Part shown: positions 9,856 to 20,017 of the stretch, piece after piece
How the letters are laid out: each line of letters begins with the position of its first letter
Position numbering within the stretch: the first letter of the stretch is position 1
DNA from: Vibrio metoecus
GTDB taxonomy: Bacteria; Pseudomonadota; Gammaproteobacteria; Enterobacterales; Vibrionaceae
Length of the DNA: 64,000 nt
NCBI RefSeq assembly: GCF_000696385.1
Contig: NZ_JJMN01000064.1
Span: 62,001 to 126,000 of the forward strand
Reading direction: 5' to 3'
Translations under genes and position numbers: made by a program
Notes under the pieces: generated by a model
Database searches by the model: none
Seen by the model: only the letters and a program-made list of their open reading frames with translations
What the model was told of the DNA's origin: nothing

Positions 9856-10258
9856 ATAAAAATGAACCGATAACAAAGTGGAATACGAAGATTGCTCAAG
9901 AGTTTACTGTAATTTTGCTTACCGGACGGTATCGCAGGACATCACAATTCTCATTCAGCGCGAAAGATATCAGAACTGTAAAAAAATGCACAACATATGT
10001 TGTTGTTAATTGTCTTTATCAGATATTTTCTATTCATAAGCTTATATCCTTTAGTTATATGAATTTTTGGAAGATAAATCACACTGCGGGGCGATAAAAA
10101 TTTGGCAACAGTCAATAGTTTGTTACTAAAAACCTTATAACACAAATGGATAAATCAGGTCTGTGATAAGTTGTTAGAAAAAATGACAAAACGAGTGCGA
10201 GTTAATCAAATAGTGTTTATTATCGCCGTTCCTTGGTTCCAACCTATTGTTTGACATA
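9856..10258. other. Intergenic region between divergent opgG and chemoreceptor genes
   Basis: About 400 bases, AT-rich, holding the promoters of opgG (leftward) and the chemoreceptor (rightward). The one notable element is the perfect 14-base palindrome ACAACATATGTTGT at 9990-10003. Short open frames here match no family. Confidence 0.5.
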
Positions 10259-12145
10259 ATGAAACTCACACTAAAACACAAACTAATTGGTGCAAGTTTA
10301 TCTGCAGTGGTGGTGATGGCGACGGCATTGACTTGGCTTTCCGCCGGTCAACTGCAACAGCAGACCAGCAATGCGGTATACACTCGCGCTGACGCTATTT
10401 CTTCCACCGCTGCAAAAGGTATTTCTGACTGGATTTCAATTCGTAAATCGATCAGTTCGGCATTTAATTCTCATATCGATGCGCAAGACGTTGTGCCTTA
10501 TTTACAACAGGCCCGTAATGCGGGGGGCTTCGATGATATTTTCTATGGCACAACGCAAGGAGCTATGTTCCGTTCACACCCTGAGCGTAACCGTGCAGAT
10601 TACGACCCTCGTACTCGTCCTTGGTATAAAGATGCCGCAAGTGCGGGAAAGCAGATTATTACGACAGCCTATAGTGATGCTATTACTGGGGCTCTTTTAG
10701 TCACTATCGCAGAGCCGATTCGCGTAAATGGCAGCATGAGTGGTGTGGTTGGTGCCGATGTGTTGATTGATCAACTGATTGCAGATGTGATCAGCATGGA
10801 CGCAGGAAAAGAAGCCCAAACAATGTTGATCGATGGTCAAGACGGTTCTTTCCTTGCGCATCCTGATAAATCCCTTTTGCTAAAACCAGTAACAACACTT
10901 TCCTCAGCATTGGATATGCGAACCATTGAGCGTGCCGCAAAACAAGGTGAACTACTGGCGCTTAGCTTAAAATGGGGTGGATAAATTTTTTCTTTCTTTG
11001 CTGCTGTGCCAGAAACACCTTGGTACTTTGCGATTCAAATGGATAGCCGGACAGAGTTCGCGGCACATGCTGAATTACTGACGGGTCTTATTACTACCGC
11101 ATTGCTGATTACTGTGATTGTGGTTGCCATTGTTTCTTGGTTGGTGAGTTTCCTGTTCCGTGATTTAGGTCGTGTATCTAAAGCTCTACAAGAGATTGCG
11201 TCGGGAGATGCGGATCTTACCCAACGTTTAGAGCCACGTAGCGATGATGAGGTTGGGCAACTGGCGAGCAACTTTAATACCTTTGTAGGCAATATGCACA
11301 CGATGGTACTTAAGCTGAGCCAAGTCTCTGCGGCTTTGTCGCAACAAGCGAAAGTCACGGCGGCACAAGCAGAAGAACGCAGTAGCCGCATTCGCTTACA
11401 GCAAGATGAAATCAATATGGTTGCCACCGCGATCAATGAGATGGCGGCAGCCACTCAGGAGATTGCCGGAAACGCTGACCATACGGCACAAAATTCCAGT
11501 GAAGCGGTCACCGCATGTGTGCATGGCAGTGGTCAGGTGGGGCAAACTCAGCGTTCGATTCAGTCATTGGCTGAAGAAGTTCAAGTTGCAACAGCGGTTA
11601 TCCAAGAATTGGAGGCTCATGGTCACCAGATCAGCACGATTCTGTCGACGATTCAAAACATTGCTGAACAAACTAACTTGTTGGCTCTCAATGCGGCGAT
11701 TGAAGCGGCACGAGCCGGTGAGCAAGGTCGTGGATTTGCGGTCGTTGCGGATGAGGTTCGTGTACTAAGCCAACGCACCCACGCATCAACCAAAGAAATT
11801 CAGCAAATGATCGAAACGCTACAAGCGACCACCGGTAAAGCGGTGGGCATTATGGATGATAGCCGTCGTCTGGCAGACACCAGCGTTACAGATGCGAATG
11901 AAGCATCGGTCAGCTTGGAGCAAATCCACAAAACAGTAGAGCGTATCAGTGATATGGCAACACAAATTGCATCTGCAGCAGAAGAACAGGCGTCGGTAAC
12001 GTCGGAGATTACTCGCAATACGGTGGGTATTCGTGATGTGTCGAACGATCTGGCGCAAGAAGCACATTCTGCCGCTGAGCAAGCGACACAGTTGTCCGAA
12101 TTGTCACATGAGCTTGAGCAAGAGATCCGTCGCTTCAAACTGTAA
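10259..12145 (+). pseudogene. Methyl-accepting chemotaxis protein with dCache-type sensor, internally disrupted
   Basis: Chemoreceptor of 628 codons: an N-terminal membrane segment, a periplasmic Cache domain (the DxRxRPWYKDA-type motif near residue 120), a second membrane segment, HAMP, and the cytoplasmic signalling tip [19 protein letters not shown]. An in-frame TAA at 10982-10984 splits it, and the same frame resumes at the membrane-proximal end of the sensor (VPETPWYF). The sequence between is best explained by two compensating errors: one extra A in the run at 10969-10972 and one missing T in the run at 10986-10991. Correcting both gives [22 protein letters not shown], typical of Cache domains. 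The start is ATG at 10259; no strong ribosome site is visible. Confidence 0.87.
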
Positions 12146-12165
12146 GCTGAAGATAGGCGAGAGTC

Positions 12166-12196
12166 AAAAGGAGCGCTTCTGCGCTCCTTTCTTTTT
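12166..12196. terminator. Bidirectional terminator
   Basis: AAAGGAGCGC and GCGCTCCTTT pair around a TTCT loop, flanked by A and T runs. It separates the convergent chemoreceptor and exonuclease genes and can serve both. Confidence 0.85.
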
Positions 12197-12210
12197 ATTA
12201 CGCATCCGAT

Positions 12211-12912
12211 TTATAGCCAGAGTGATTGTATCTGCGTGTCATGTTGCATGTGGTGCGTATATTGTGCTTGAAACAATTCTGCGGTCGCAATGGCATCGGT
12301 TAGCGCATGATGTGGTGAATAGGACGGAAGACCATAGCGCATGCGAGATTGTCCCAATCGTACGGAGGGTAAGGGCCGCCCTGTCACACGTTGCCAAAAT
12401 GAGCGTTGTTGTTGCAGTATGTGACGTTCCACTTCCAGAGTATCGATCAGCGGTAACTCAAGCGCTTCTCCCCAGAGTTGTAGTGTGGCTTGCTGCAGAA
12501 ACTCTCGTTCGATATGACGAAAATGTACCACGGCGATTTTTCCGCGTAGTGCTCCGATTAATTCCCGTAGTACCACGTCAGGGGCTTGAGCGCGGCTGAG
12601 TTCCGAGTGAGTAATACCATGGATCGCCACCGATTGTTCAGCAAGAGGTTGGGTTGGCTTGACCAGCCAATAACGAGCCTCTTTAAGTGCGATGCGAGAG
12701 GTTGTGAATGGCACTAAACCAACACTCAAGATAGCCTCTTGCTGAGGGTTTAAGCCTGTTGTCTCGAAGTCGAGAGCGACGAGAGGGCATTCGGCAATCG
12801 GAGTTGAACCCTCTAAGACGGGGTGAGCATAGTAGCGTTGTAGATCTGGCTGTGTGGTCTGTTTAGCTAAATGAGCCAGACGTGCTGGCCAATAAATTGC
12901 AGATTGAAACAT
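12211..12912 (-). CDS. DEDDh 3'-5' exonuclease, DNA polymerase III epsilon-like
   Basis: The 233-residue protein carries the RNase T/DnaQ exonuclease domain: VALDFETTGL (Exo I acidic pair) near residue 45, VVHFRHIEREFL (Exo II region) near 135, and HHALTDAIATAELF (Exo III histidine and aspartate) near 205. It is not the replicative epsilon subunit, which is longer and lies elsewhere in Vibrio. Its ATG lies five bases after the stop of the cNMP/CBS/DUF294 gene, so the two are translationally coupled. This pairing of a DnaQ-like exonuclease with a DUF294 nucleotidyltransferase-like protein is common in gamma-proteobacteria; the substrate is unknown. Confidence 0.88.
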   Translation of the reverse strand: MFQSAIYWPARLAHLAKQTTQPDLQRYYAHPVLEGSTPIAECPLVALDFETTGLNPQQEAILSVGLVPFTTSRIALKEARYWLVKPTQPLAEQSVAIHGITHSELSRAQAPDVVLRELIGALRGKIAVVHFRHIEREFLQQATLQLWGEALELPLIDTLEVERHILQQQRSFWQRVTGRPLPSVRLGQSRMRYGLPSYSPHHALTDAIATAELFQAQYTHHMQHDTQIQSLWL

Positions 12913-12917
12913 CGTAC

Positions 12918-14809
12918 TCACTTAAAGTGTTGGTTAGCCTGATAACGGTACTTGAGGTAATTTTGCCCGTTACTGAGGATTTGAAACGCATCTTTTAAGT
13001 TCCGCCGTTCAAAGTCGGAGAGATTTTCTGGCTCGATGCTATTATCGGCTTCTCTCTCTTGCTCCACATCGACTGCTTGATGACGGATACGCACCATCGC
13101 AATAAATTCCAATGCATCACGCAGATCTTTACCTTTACCTTGGGGCAGCAACCCTGCATCAATCACATCATCCAGCCGTTCAAAAGAGTTCTTGGCTCGT
13201 GACCCAGCGGCGAGTGCATGTACACGGATTAAATCTGCCAATGGTGCTGTCCCTCGGCGTTTCAAATTGATCGAGTTATTGTGGCGACCATCTTTTTCCA
13301 TCACAAAGTTTTTAGAAAAATCCCAATGGCGGAGTGCGGTTAAGGGCATTGCGCGCTAAACCAGGCCAAAAAGCGTTGATTACGCCTTGCGCGCCGTACA
13401 ATGAAGCTGGATAGCTGTTCTGCCCATTTGGTGCGACCATATACGCCATCCAGATCGAAAAAAATAGAGGCATTAAGCAGGGCTTGGGGATTCGGATTAT
13501 CAATCCAATCAGCAAAACAGTTCTCCCACTCTTTGCGAGTCATACGCCATTTTGGATTATTGGCCATGATGTCGCCATCGCAAAGCGGATAGCCACAACG
13601 ATCTAATCCATGACACACCCATTCAGCCAATTGGGCGAAATAAGCACCATGCTGCTGAGCGTCGTAGCGATCGTCCAGAATCAAGGCATTATCTTGATCG
13701 GTCACAATAAGCTGTTCATCCCGACCCATGGAACCAAATGCTACAAAACAGTATGGCAGCGGTGCTTCGCCTAGCTCTGCTTCACCCAGTTCAATAATGC
13801 GTTGTGTGAAAGCGCGGCCAATGGTTGACATGGCTGTACCAATCATGTGGGAATTTGCATCTTCATTGACGAGGCGTACAAAGCTCGCCTTCACTTCGCT
13901 TGCGAGCTGGGCTAATTCATCAATACTGGTTTGCTGATAGATACGGCTCACCAAGAGCAAGGAGTTTTGCGATTCATGACGTACGATATCAGTCATATCG
14001 ATGATGCCTATCGGCTGTTTCTCTCTCAGCACTGGAAGATGATGCACATTATTGCGCAGCATGGTGAGCATGGCCTCATAAACGTAGGCATTGTGATCGA
14101 GTGAGATGACCTCATAGGTCATGACTTGGCTGACTGCTTGAGTGATATCGATACCTTGTGCTAAAACACGGCGGCAGAGATCACGTTCAGTAATAATGCC
14201 GACGACGGGTGTGGAGTCATCTTCTTCATCCTGCAGGATCTGGTTATCTAAGATCAGTAGCGCCGAAACATTTTCATCCGCCATGCGTAATGCAGCTTGT
14301 TGGATCGAGGCATTTTTATCTATGGTTGGGGCTGGGTGAGTTAACAACTGCTTTACTTTGCTGGTAATGAGATCATTTTGCTCTTTTTGTTTCTTGACCG
14401 TTTGGCGTAAACGTACCGATTGCTCGACTTCAACAAAATCGGCGAAGCTGTCGAACTCTTGATGCAGCCGATGAAAGAGATCTTCTGGAATGCAATATAG
14501 CAAGGTATCTTCAATTGCCGAGACCGCGAAGGAGACTTGGTTACGAGTTAGTAGTCCCATTTGTCCAAATAGACTGCCTTCAGTCAGCCGGTTATAGAGC
14601 TCACCATGACGGCGATAGACTTCGACCGCACCACTACGAATCAAATACAAATCACTAATGGCTTGTTTGTGTCCGATAATGGGCGTGTCTTTACGAAAAT
14701 AGGCAATTTCAATTTGTTGAGCGATGGTGGGTAACAGATCAGAAGGTAGGGCATCAAAAGGGGGATGCTGTTGCAGAAACTGTTGAATCTCGATTAACTC
14801 GGCGTCCAT
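12918..14809 (-). pseudogene. cNMP-binding / CBS / DUF294 nucleotidyltransferase-like protein, frameshifted
   Basis: About 630 residues when restored. Domains in order: cyclic-nucleotide-binding fold (residues about 10-130), a CBS pair (about 160-280, with VVGIITERDL and PIGIIDMTDI), a DUF294 nucleotidyltransferase-like domain with FGSMGRDEQLIVTDQDNALI, and the C-terminal DUF294 helical domain. Two insertions break it near the boundary of the last domain: one T too many in the TTT of TGGTTTAGCG (about 13361-13363 on the plus strand as AAA) and one extra base in the A/T run at 13316-13325. The intermediate frame carries ARNALNRTPPLGF, the conserved start of the last domain. ATG at 14809 follows GGAG. 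It is thought to regulate signalling or nucleotide metabolism; no confirmed substrate. Confidence 0.85.
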
Positions 14810-14960
14810 GAGGGCTCCTCTCGTTACAAACATCTGTTGCGCGATGTTTTTGGCGGTTTGGGTTGACCATGCTACCTCACTTTACTGCGTGAGGTCTAAT
14901 CGGAGGGGGGATTGTTTGGGAATTTATAAAGATAGGAACGACAAAGGGTAACACCCAAAA

Positions 14961-14991
14961 CAAAAAAACCGGCTATTTCAGCCGGTTTTTA
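14961..14991 (-). terminator. Rho-independent terminator of aspC
   Basis: AAACCGGCT and AGCCGGTTT pair around ATTTC, with A and T runs on both sides. It lies directly downstream of the leftward aspC gene. Confidence 0.85.
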
Positions 14992-15011
14992 GAATGAGCA
15001 CGGTGGCGAAA

Positions 15012-16203
15012 CTACATCACCGCAGCAATGCCTTTGCACAGAGGCAGCATGTTTGATTTGGTCATGCCGGCAACGCTGATGCGGCCTGAGCCTACAATGT
15101 AGATACCCAATTCGGATTTCAAACGTGCGACTTGTTCTTTATTTAGACCAGAGAAAGAGAACATGCCGTTTTGGCGCTCGATAAAGCTAAAGTCCGCGTC
15201 TACACCCACTTCTTTCAATGTGTTGACGAACAGCACGCGCATCTCTTGAATACGTTCACGCATTTCAGCCACTTCAGCTTCCCATTCAGCACGTAGCGCA
15301 GGGTTATTGAGAATGTAAGTGACCACTGCAGCGCCGTGAGCGGGTGGGTTTGAATAGATAGAGCGGATAATGGCTTTGACTTGTGAGAATGCCGTTTCTG
15401 CAACCGTTGTTGAAGGTGCAACCAGAGTGAAAGCACCTTACACGCTCGTTGTACAGACCAAAGTTCTTTGAAAATGAGCTGGCAACCAAAATTTCAGAGT
15501 TGTATTTGGCAAAAGTACGCAGACCTGCCGCATCCTCTTCCACACCTGTTGCAAAGCCTTGGTAGGCAAAGTCAAACAGAGGAAGCAGACCTTTATCTGC
15601 CACCAATTTCGCCAACACTTCCCACTCTTGCTCCGTTGGGTCGATGCCTGTTGGGTTGTGACAACATCCGTGCAGAAGGACCACATCACCTTTCGCTGCT
15701 TGCTCTAAATCTGCCAACATAGCAGCAAAGTTTTTGTCTTTGGCTTCGGCATCGTAGTAAGCGTATTGCGTTGTTTCTAAACCAGCCGCGTTGAACACAC
15801 CATGGTGGTTCGCCCATGTTGGGTTGCTGATCCAAACCTTCACATCACCTAATTGACGTTTAATAAATTCGCCAGCGACACGCAGAGCACCGGTACCACC
15901 AGGAGCTTGTGCCGTTTTCGCTAGTTTTTGAGTCACTATGTCAGAATTCGCGCCGAACAACAGTTTTTGTACTGCTAAACCGTACTCTGCAGTCCCTTCA
16001 ATCGTGAGATAAGATTTGGTTTTCTCTGATTCAAGTAAGGCTGCCTCTGCTTTCTTTACGGTAGCAAGAACAGGGGTTTCTCCCGCTTCATTCTTATAAA
16101 TACCAACACCGAGGTTAATTTTGTCGGTACGGGGATCTTTTTTGAACTCTTCAGTTAAACCAAGAATTGGGTCTGCGGGGGCGGCAACGACTTTTTCGAA
16201 CAT
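15012..16203 (-). pseudogene. aspC: Aspartate aminotransferase, frameshifted
   Basis: This class I PLP-dependent aminotransferase interconverts aspartate plus 2-oxoglutarate with oxaloacetate plus glutamate. Seen: N-terminal [19 protein letters not shown], the segment [15 protein letters not shown], and the PLP-lysine motif [14 protein letters not shown]. One extra A at about 15439 (GTAAGGT where GTAGGT is needed) shifts the frame just after that motif. The next frame continues [19 protein letters not shown] to the normal C-terminus. The restored length, 396 residues, equals E. coli AspC. ATG at 16203 is chosen over the upstream start at 16221 by family alignment. Confidence 0.93.
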
Positions 16204-16758
16204 AAAGCACATCCATGTCAAGTTAGGGGTGGGAAAGAATGATTGAACTCATTAAATTTATCGTATTTATACCTTCCTCGAATTCTTGTGACAACAGTAC
16301 CTGAAAGAAAATATCGAAAAATTTTTACTTGGCTGAGGAATTGGGAATAGCCGGTCATTTTGTGATGTAAATGCCCCAAGCTTTTCAACTTAGGGCGGTG
16401 CCGGTGGTTTGTCTTTAGACTGACCAGATGACAGGGAAGGGGAAAATTCAGCGTGTGTTGGGATTATTACGTATGAAATTTTCAGTCGAGTGGGTTTGCT
16501 ACTCGCAGCGTGCAATATCTCTCAGACCTTAGTCTTTAAAATGGGCAGCGATAGCGGTAGATGTTTCTTCAATAGTCAGAAAGGCCTCAATAACCGCAGA
16601 AGAACAATGACTATCCGATCTCGCGAGAGTGAGAGTTCTGGATTTTTCATGCTGATCGAATGGATTGTGTTATTTCACTCTCAACCTTTATGCAACGAAG
16701 TTTGCCTATTGGAGGGGAGTGTTTATGGTCAGAGTGTTGCACAGACGTAAGGAAGCCC
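16204..16758. other. Intergenic region upstream of aspC and the acetyltransferase gene
   Basis: About 550 bases between divergent genes. It must hold the aspC promoter (leftward) and that of the acetyltransferase (rightward). The plus strand carries short overlapping open frames (16490-16750, and an upstream extension of the acetyltransferase frame), but they have no recognisable domain and their composition looks non-coding. I see no repeat, riboswitch or RNA gene. Confidence 0.4.
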
Positions 16759-17376
16759 ATGAGTCGTGATTTAAGGGATTTTTCAGTTCAGTTACCAATA
16801 AACCGAGATTTGATAACCTATCAAATGCAGGTCAAAGAGAAGCTGTATGACTTCAACCATTCGCGTCCTGCACAGCATACTGAGCGGCAAGCGATATTAA
16901 ATTCGCTATTGGGCTCGGCAAAAGGTGTGACGATAGTGCCTCCGTTTTTCTGCGATTTAGGCCATAACATCCATTTCAAATGTGGTGGTTTCTTAAACAC
17001 TAACGTTACCATTTTGGATATTGCCCCAGTGACGATTGGTGAATATGTGCAGATGGGACCGAATGTGGTGATCAGTACCGTTGGGCATCCACTTGATCTT
17101 GCACAGCGTGTGTTACCGATTGCGGCGGGTAACCCGATTGTGATTGAAGATAGCGTGTGGCTTGGCGCGGGCGCGCTCGTGCTTGATGGCGTTACCATTG
17201 GTGCGCGCAGTGTGATTGGTGCCGGAAGTGTAGTAACCAAAGATATACCGCCGGATTGCGTTGCAGTGGGGAACCCGTGTCGAGTGATTCGCCAAATCGA
17301 GCACAGTAAAATGCCTTCTGAAGCGGAATTAGATGAAATGTGGCGCGATCTCGACTTTATTGAAAGTGAGAAATAA
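16759..17376 (+). CDS. Sugar O-acetyltransferase, left-handed beta-helix (maltose/galactoside acetyltransferase family)
   Basis: The 205-residue protein has an N-terminal helical Mac-type region (QMQVKEKLYDFNHSRP) followed by hexapeptide repeats forming a left-handed beta-helix (VTIGEYVQMGPNVV, then VWLGAGALVLDGVTIGARSV, then AGSVVTKDIPPDCVAVGNP). The histidine in ISTVGHPLD aligns with the catalytic histidine of the LacA/Maa family. ATG at 16759 follows AAGGA; an in-frame ATG at 16660 would add 33 residues without family similarity. The acceptor is not deducible. Confidence 0.88.
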   Translation: MSRDLRDFSVQLPINRDLITYQMQVKEKLYDFNHSRPAQHTERQAILNSLLGSAKGVTIVPPFFCDLGHNIHFKCGGFLNTNVTILDIAPVTIGEYVQMGPNVVISTVGHPLDLAQRVLPIAAGNPIVIEDSVWLGAGALVLDGVTIGARSVIGAGSVVTKDIPPDCVAVGNPCRVIRQIEHSKMPSEAELDEMWRDLDFIESEK

Positions 17377-17417
17377 TCGCTGCCCACAATAATGAATGCT
17401 GTTAAGATGCCGCTCGT

Positions 17418-17498
17418 AGTCGGGGAGCCCTAAGGGCTGAGATCGCGCAGCGAGACCCGTTGAACCTGATTCAGTTAGGACTGACGTAGGGAACTATC
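17418..17498 (+). ncRNA. TPP riboswitch (THI element)
   Basis: The conserved TPP aptamer blocks are present in order: CGGGGAGCCC, GGGCTGAGA, ACCCGTTGAACCTGAT, then CAGTTAGGACTGACGTAGGGAA. It lies upstream of thiD, so thiamine pyrophosphate is expected to shut off the gene. Confidence 0.95.
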
Positions 17499-17546
17499 CT
17501 CCACTGCTCGTATTGTCTTACCATTCATCTGCGGTTTGGGATCAGT

Positions 17547-17564
17547 TCCTGTTTTTCACAGGAG
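17547..17564 (+). promoter_or_regulatory. thiD: Hairpin masking the thiD ribosome-binding site
   Basis: TCCTGT pairs with ACAGGA around a TTTTC loop, and the second arm contains the AGGAG ribosome site of the ATG at 17570. Being just downstream of the TPP aptamer, it is the likely expression platform, controlling translation initiation. The link between aptamer and hairpin is inferred. Confidence 0.65.
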
Positions 17565-17569
17565 CCTTT

Positions 17570-18412
17570 ATGCCATCAAATTCTTCTCTTCAAACACCGA
17601 TTGTACTCACCATTGCCGGTTCAGACAGCGGCGGGGGGGCGGGCATTCAAGCCGATATCAAAGCCATTTCCGCAACTGGAAGCTATGCTTGCTCGGTGAT
17701 TACCGCGATTACTGCGCAAAATACGCAAGGTGTTTCAGCGGTATTTCCTCTACCTCTAGAGATTATTGAGCAGCAATTGGAGGCGATTTTCTGTGATATT
17801 CCTGTCTTGGCGGTAAAAATTGGCATGTTGGCGGATGCCCAAATCATCACTCTGGTTGCCAAAAAATTGCGTCAATATCAACCCCAATGGGTTGTGCTCG
17901 ATCCGGTGATGGTTTCAACCAGCGGGCATCATCTACTCGCAGAAGATGCCGTGATCACCTTAAAAAATGAGCTGTTGCCACTTGCTAGTCTCATCACGCC
18001 TAATCTACCGGAAGCGGCCGTTTTAGTGGGGATGACAGAGCAAGAATGGCAACAAAATCCACAGCAGGGCATTGCTGCACTACGTCAGTTAGACACCCAA
18101 GCTGTCTTGCTCAAAGGAGGGCATAATCATCAGCAAATGGACAGTGATGATCTGCTTATCGAGGTTGATAATATCCGCCATTTCCGCGCGCCACGAATTG
18201 CTACCAAGAACACGCATGGTACGGGGTGTTCACTCTCATCGGCGATTGCTTCCTATCTCGCTCAAGGTTATGCGTTGAAAGAGGCGGTTGAGAAAGCAAA
18301 GCAGTATATCCATCAGGCGATCTTGCATGCTGATCAACTCAAAATTGGCCAAGGGTATGGTCCGATTCACCATTTTTATCGGCTGCAAATGGATAAACGC
18401 CAAGAACAGTGA
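17570..18412 (+). CDS. thiD: Hydroxymethylpyrimidine/phosphomethylpyrimidine kinase
   Basis: ThiD phosphorylates hydroxymethylpyrimidine twice for thiamine synthesis or salvage. The 280-residue ribokinase-like protein shows TIAGSDSGGGAGIQADIK near the N-terminus, VVLDPVMVSTSGH around residue 120, VLLKGGH, and the C-terminal anion-hole motif KNTHGTGCSLSSAIA. ATG at 17570 follows AGGAG; the in-frame start at 17513 would lie inside the riboswitch leader. It appears to be a single-gene transcription unit ending at the terminator at 18423. Confidence 0.95.
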   Translation: MPSNSSLQTPIVLTIAGSDSGGGAGIQADIKAISATGSYACSVITAITAQNTQGVSAVFPLPLEIIEQQLEAIFCDIPVLAVKIGMLADAQIITLVAKKLRQYQPQWVVLDPVMVSTSGHHLLAEDAVITLKNELLPLASLITPNLPEAAVLVGMTEQEWQQNPQQGIAALRQLDTQAVLLKGGHNHQQMDSDDLLIEVDNIRHFRAPRIATKNTHGTGCSLSSAIASYLAQGYALKEAVEKAKQYIHQAILHADQLKIGQGYGPIHHFYRLQMDKRQEQ

Positions 18413-18422
18413 ATTTGGGGTA

Positions 18423-18453
18423 TAAAAAAACCGTCTCGTAGGAGACGGTTTTT
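18423..18453. terminator. Bidirectional terminator between thiD and asnS
   Basis: AAACCGTCTC and GAGACGGTTT pair around GTAG, with A and T runs on both sides, between two convergent genes. Confidence 0.9.
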
Positions 18454-18471
18454 ACATTCAACAGAGCGGAA

Positions 18472-19872
18472 TTAGAAGCTTGCGCTGCGAGGTGTACGTG
18501 GGAATGGGATCACATCACGCACGTTGCCCATACCTGTAACGTAGGATACAAGGCGCTCGAAGCCCAGACCAAAGCCCGCATGTGGCACGGTGCCGTAACG
18601 GCGCAGGTCGCGATACCAATCCATGTGCTCAGGGTCGATACCAAATTCACGCATACGTGCATCGAGAACATCCAAACGCTCTTCACGTTGTGAACCACCG
18701 ATGATTTCACCAATGCCCGGAGCCAATACGTCCATCGCCGCAACAGTTTTGCCATCTTCGTTCATACGCATGTAGAACGCTTTGATGTCTTTTGGATAGT
18801 TCTTCACGATAACCGGTGCTTTGAAGTGTTCTTCAGCAAGGAAACGCTCGTGCTCAGAAGCCAAGTCGATACCCCACTCAACTGGGAACTCAAACGTTTT
18901 GCCACAGTTTTTCAGAATTTCGATCGCATCGGTGTAATCCACTTGTGCGAAATCTGAATCTACAAACTGTTCAAGACGGGCAATCACTTCGTTGTTGATA
19001 CGATCGTTAAAGAACTCAAGATCGTCACGACGCTCAGCCAGTACCGCTTTGAACACGTACTTCAGCATGTCTTCAGCCAGTTTTGCTACGGTGTTTAGAT
19101 CCGCGAACGCGACTTCAGGTTCAACCATCCAGAATTCCGCCAAGTGACGGCTAGTGTTTGAGTTCTCAGCACGGAACGTTGGGCCGAAAGTGTACACTTT
19201 GCTGATCGCACAAGCGTACGCTTCCGCGTTGAGCTGGCCTGATACAGTAAGGAACGTTTCTTTACCAAAGAAGTCTTGGTTGTAATCCACTTTACCTGCA
19301 TCAGTACGCGGTAGGTTTTCCATATCCAGCGTTGAAACGCGGAACATTTCACCTGCGCCTTCTGCATCAGAAGCGGTGATCAGTGGCGCAGAAACCCAGA
19401 AGTAACCTTGTTCATGGTAGAAACGGTGAATCGCTTGTGCTAGGCAGTTGCGTACACGTGCTACGGCACCAATGACGTTAGTACGTGGACGCAGGTGAGC
19501 CACTTCACGCAGATATTCGATGGAATGACGAGTTTTCGCCATTGGGTAAGTGTCGGCATCTTCAACCCAACCCACCACTTTTACCGCAGTTGCAGCCAGT
19601 TCAAACGCTTGACCAGATGCTGGAGACTCAACAATGGTACCCGTTACTTCAACAGAGCAACCTGTCGTTAGCTTCAGGACTTCATTGTCGTAATTATTCA
19701 GATTATTAGGAACCACGGCCTGAATCGGGTTGAAACAAGAGCCGTCATAGATGGCAAGAAACGAAATTCCAGCTTTGGAATCACGACGTGTGCGAACCCA
19801 GCCGCGAACAGTGACTTCACTGTCTACTGCGAGCTTGCCGCTTAGTACGTCATTTACAGGCGCGTAAGTCAT
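18472..19872 (-). CDS. asnS: Asparaginyl-tRNA synthetase
   Basis: Class IIb aminoacyl-tRNA synthetase charging tRNA-Asn, 466 residues, the same length as E. coli AsnS. Seen: an N-terminal OB-fold anticodon-binding domain ([19 protein letters not shown]), class II motif 2 ([21 protein letters not shown]), and motif 3 ([15 protein letters not shown]). The C-terminus is [10 protein letters not shown]. The ATG at 19872 matches the family start; an upstream in-frame start at 19905 would add 11 unmatched residues. Confidence 0.97.
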   Translation of the reverse strand: MTYAPVNDVLSGKLAVDSEVTVRGWVRTRRDSKAGISFLAIYDGSCFNPIQAVVPNNLNNYDNEVLKLTTGCSVEVTGTIVESPASGQAFELAATAVKVVGWVEDADTYPMAKTRHSIEYLREVAHLRPRTNVIGAVARVRNCLAQAIHRFYHEQGYFWVSAPLITASDAEGAGEMFRVSTLDMENLPRTDAGKVDYNQDFFGKETFLTVSGQLNAEAYACAISKVYTFGPTFRAENSNTSRHLAEFWMVEPEVAFADLNTVAKLAEDMLKYVFKAVLAERRDDLEFFNDRINNEVIARLEQFVDSDFAQVDYTDAIEILKNCGKTFEFPVEWGIDLASEHERFLAEEHFKAPVIVKNYPKDIKAFYMRMNEDGKTVAAMDVLAPGIGEIIGGSQREERLDVLDARMREFGIDPEHMDWYRDLRRYGTVPHAGFGLGFERLVSYVTGMGNVRDVIPFPRTPRSASF

Positions 19873-20017
19873 GTTTATTACAGTCTCCGTTGAGATAAAA
19901 GACACCCCAATGTCATTTGCAGCAATCGTTGCGCAAAAAATAGACGAAACATTGGGTTGTAGAGAGTTTTACAGATTCAACGGAACATATTACCTGTCAA
20001 TTTGCCAGCTTCAACCT

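Noticed and set aside
13312-13515. A separate 67-codon gene inside the DUF294 coding region
   Set aside because: It is the intermediate frame of the frameshifted gene (it carries the conserved ARNALNRTPPLGFF segment), not an independent gene.
16490-16750. An 86-codon open frame upstream of the acetyltransferase gene
   Set aside because: No ribosome site, no recognisable domain, overlaps another open frame, and its composition looks non-coding.
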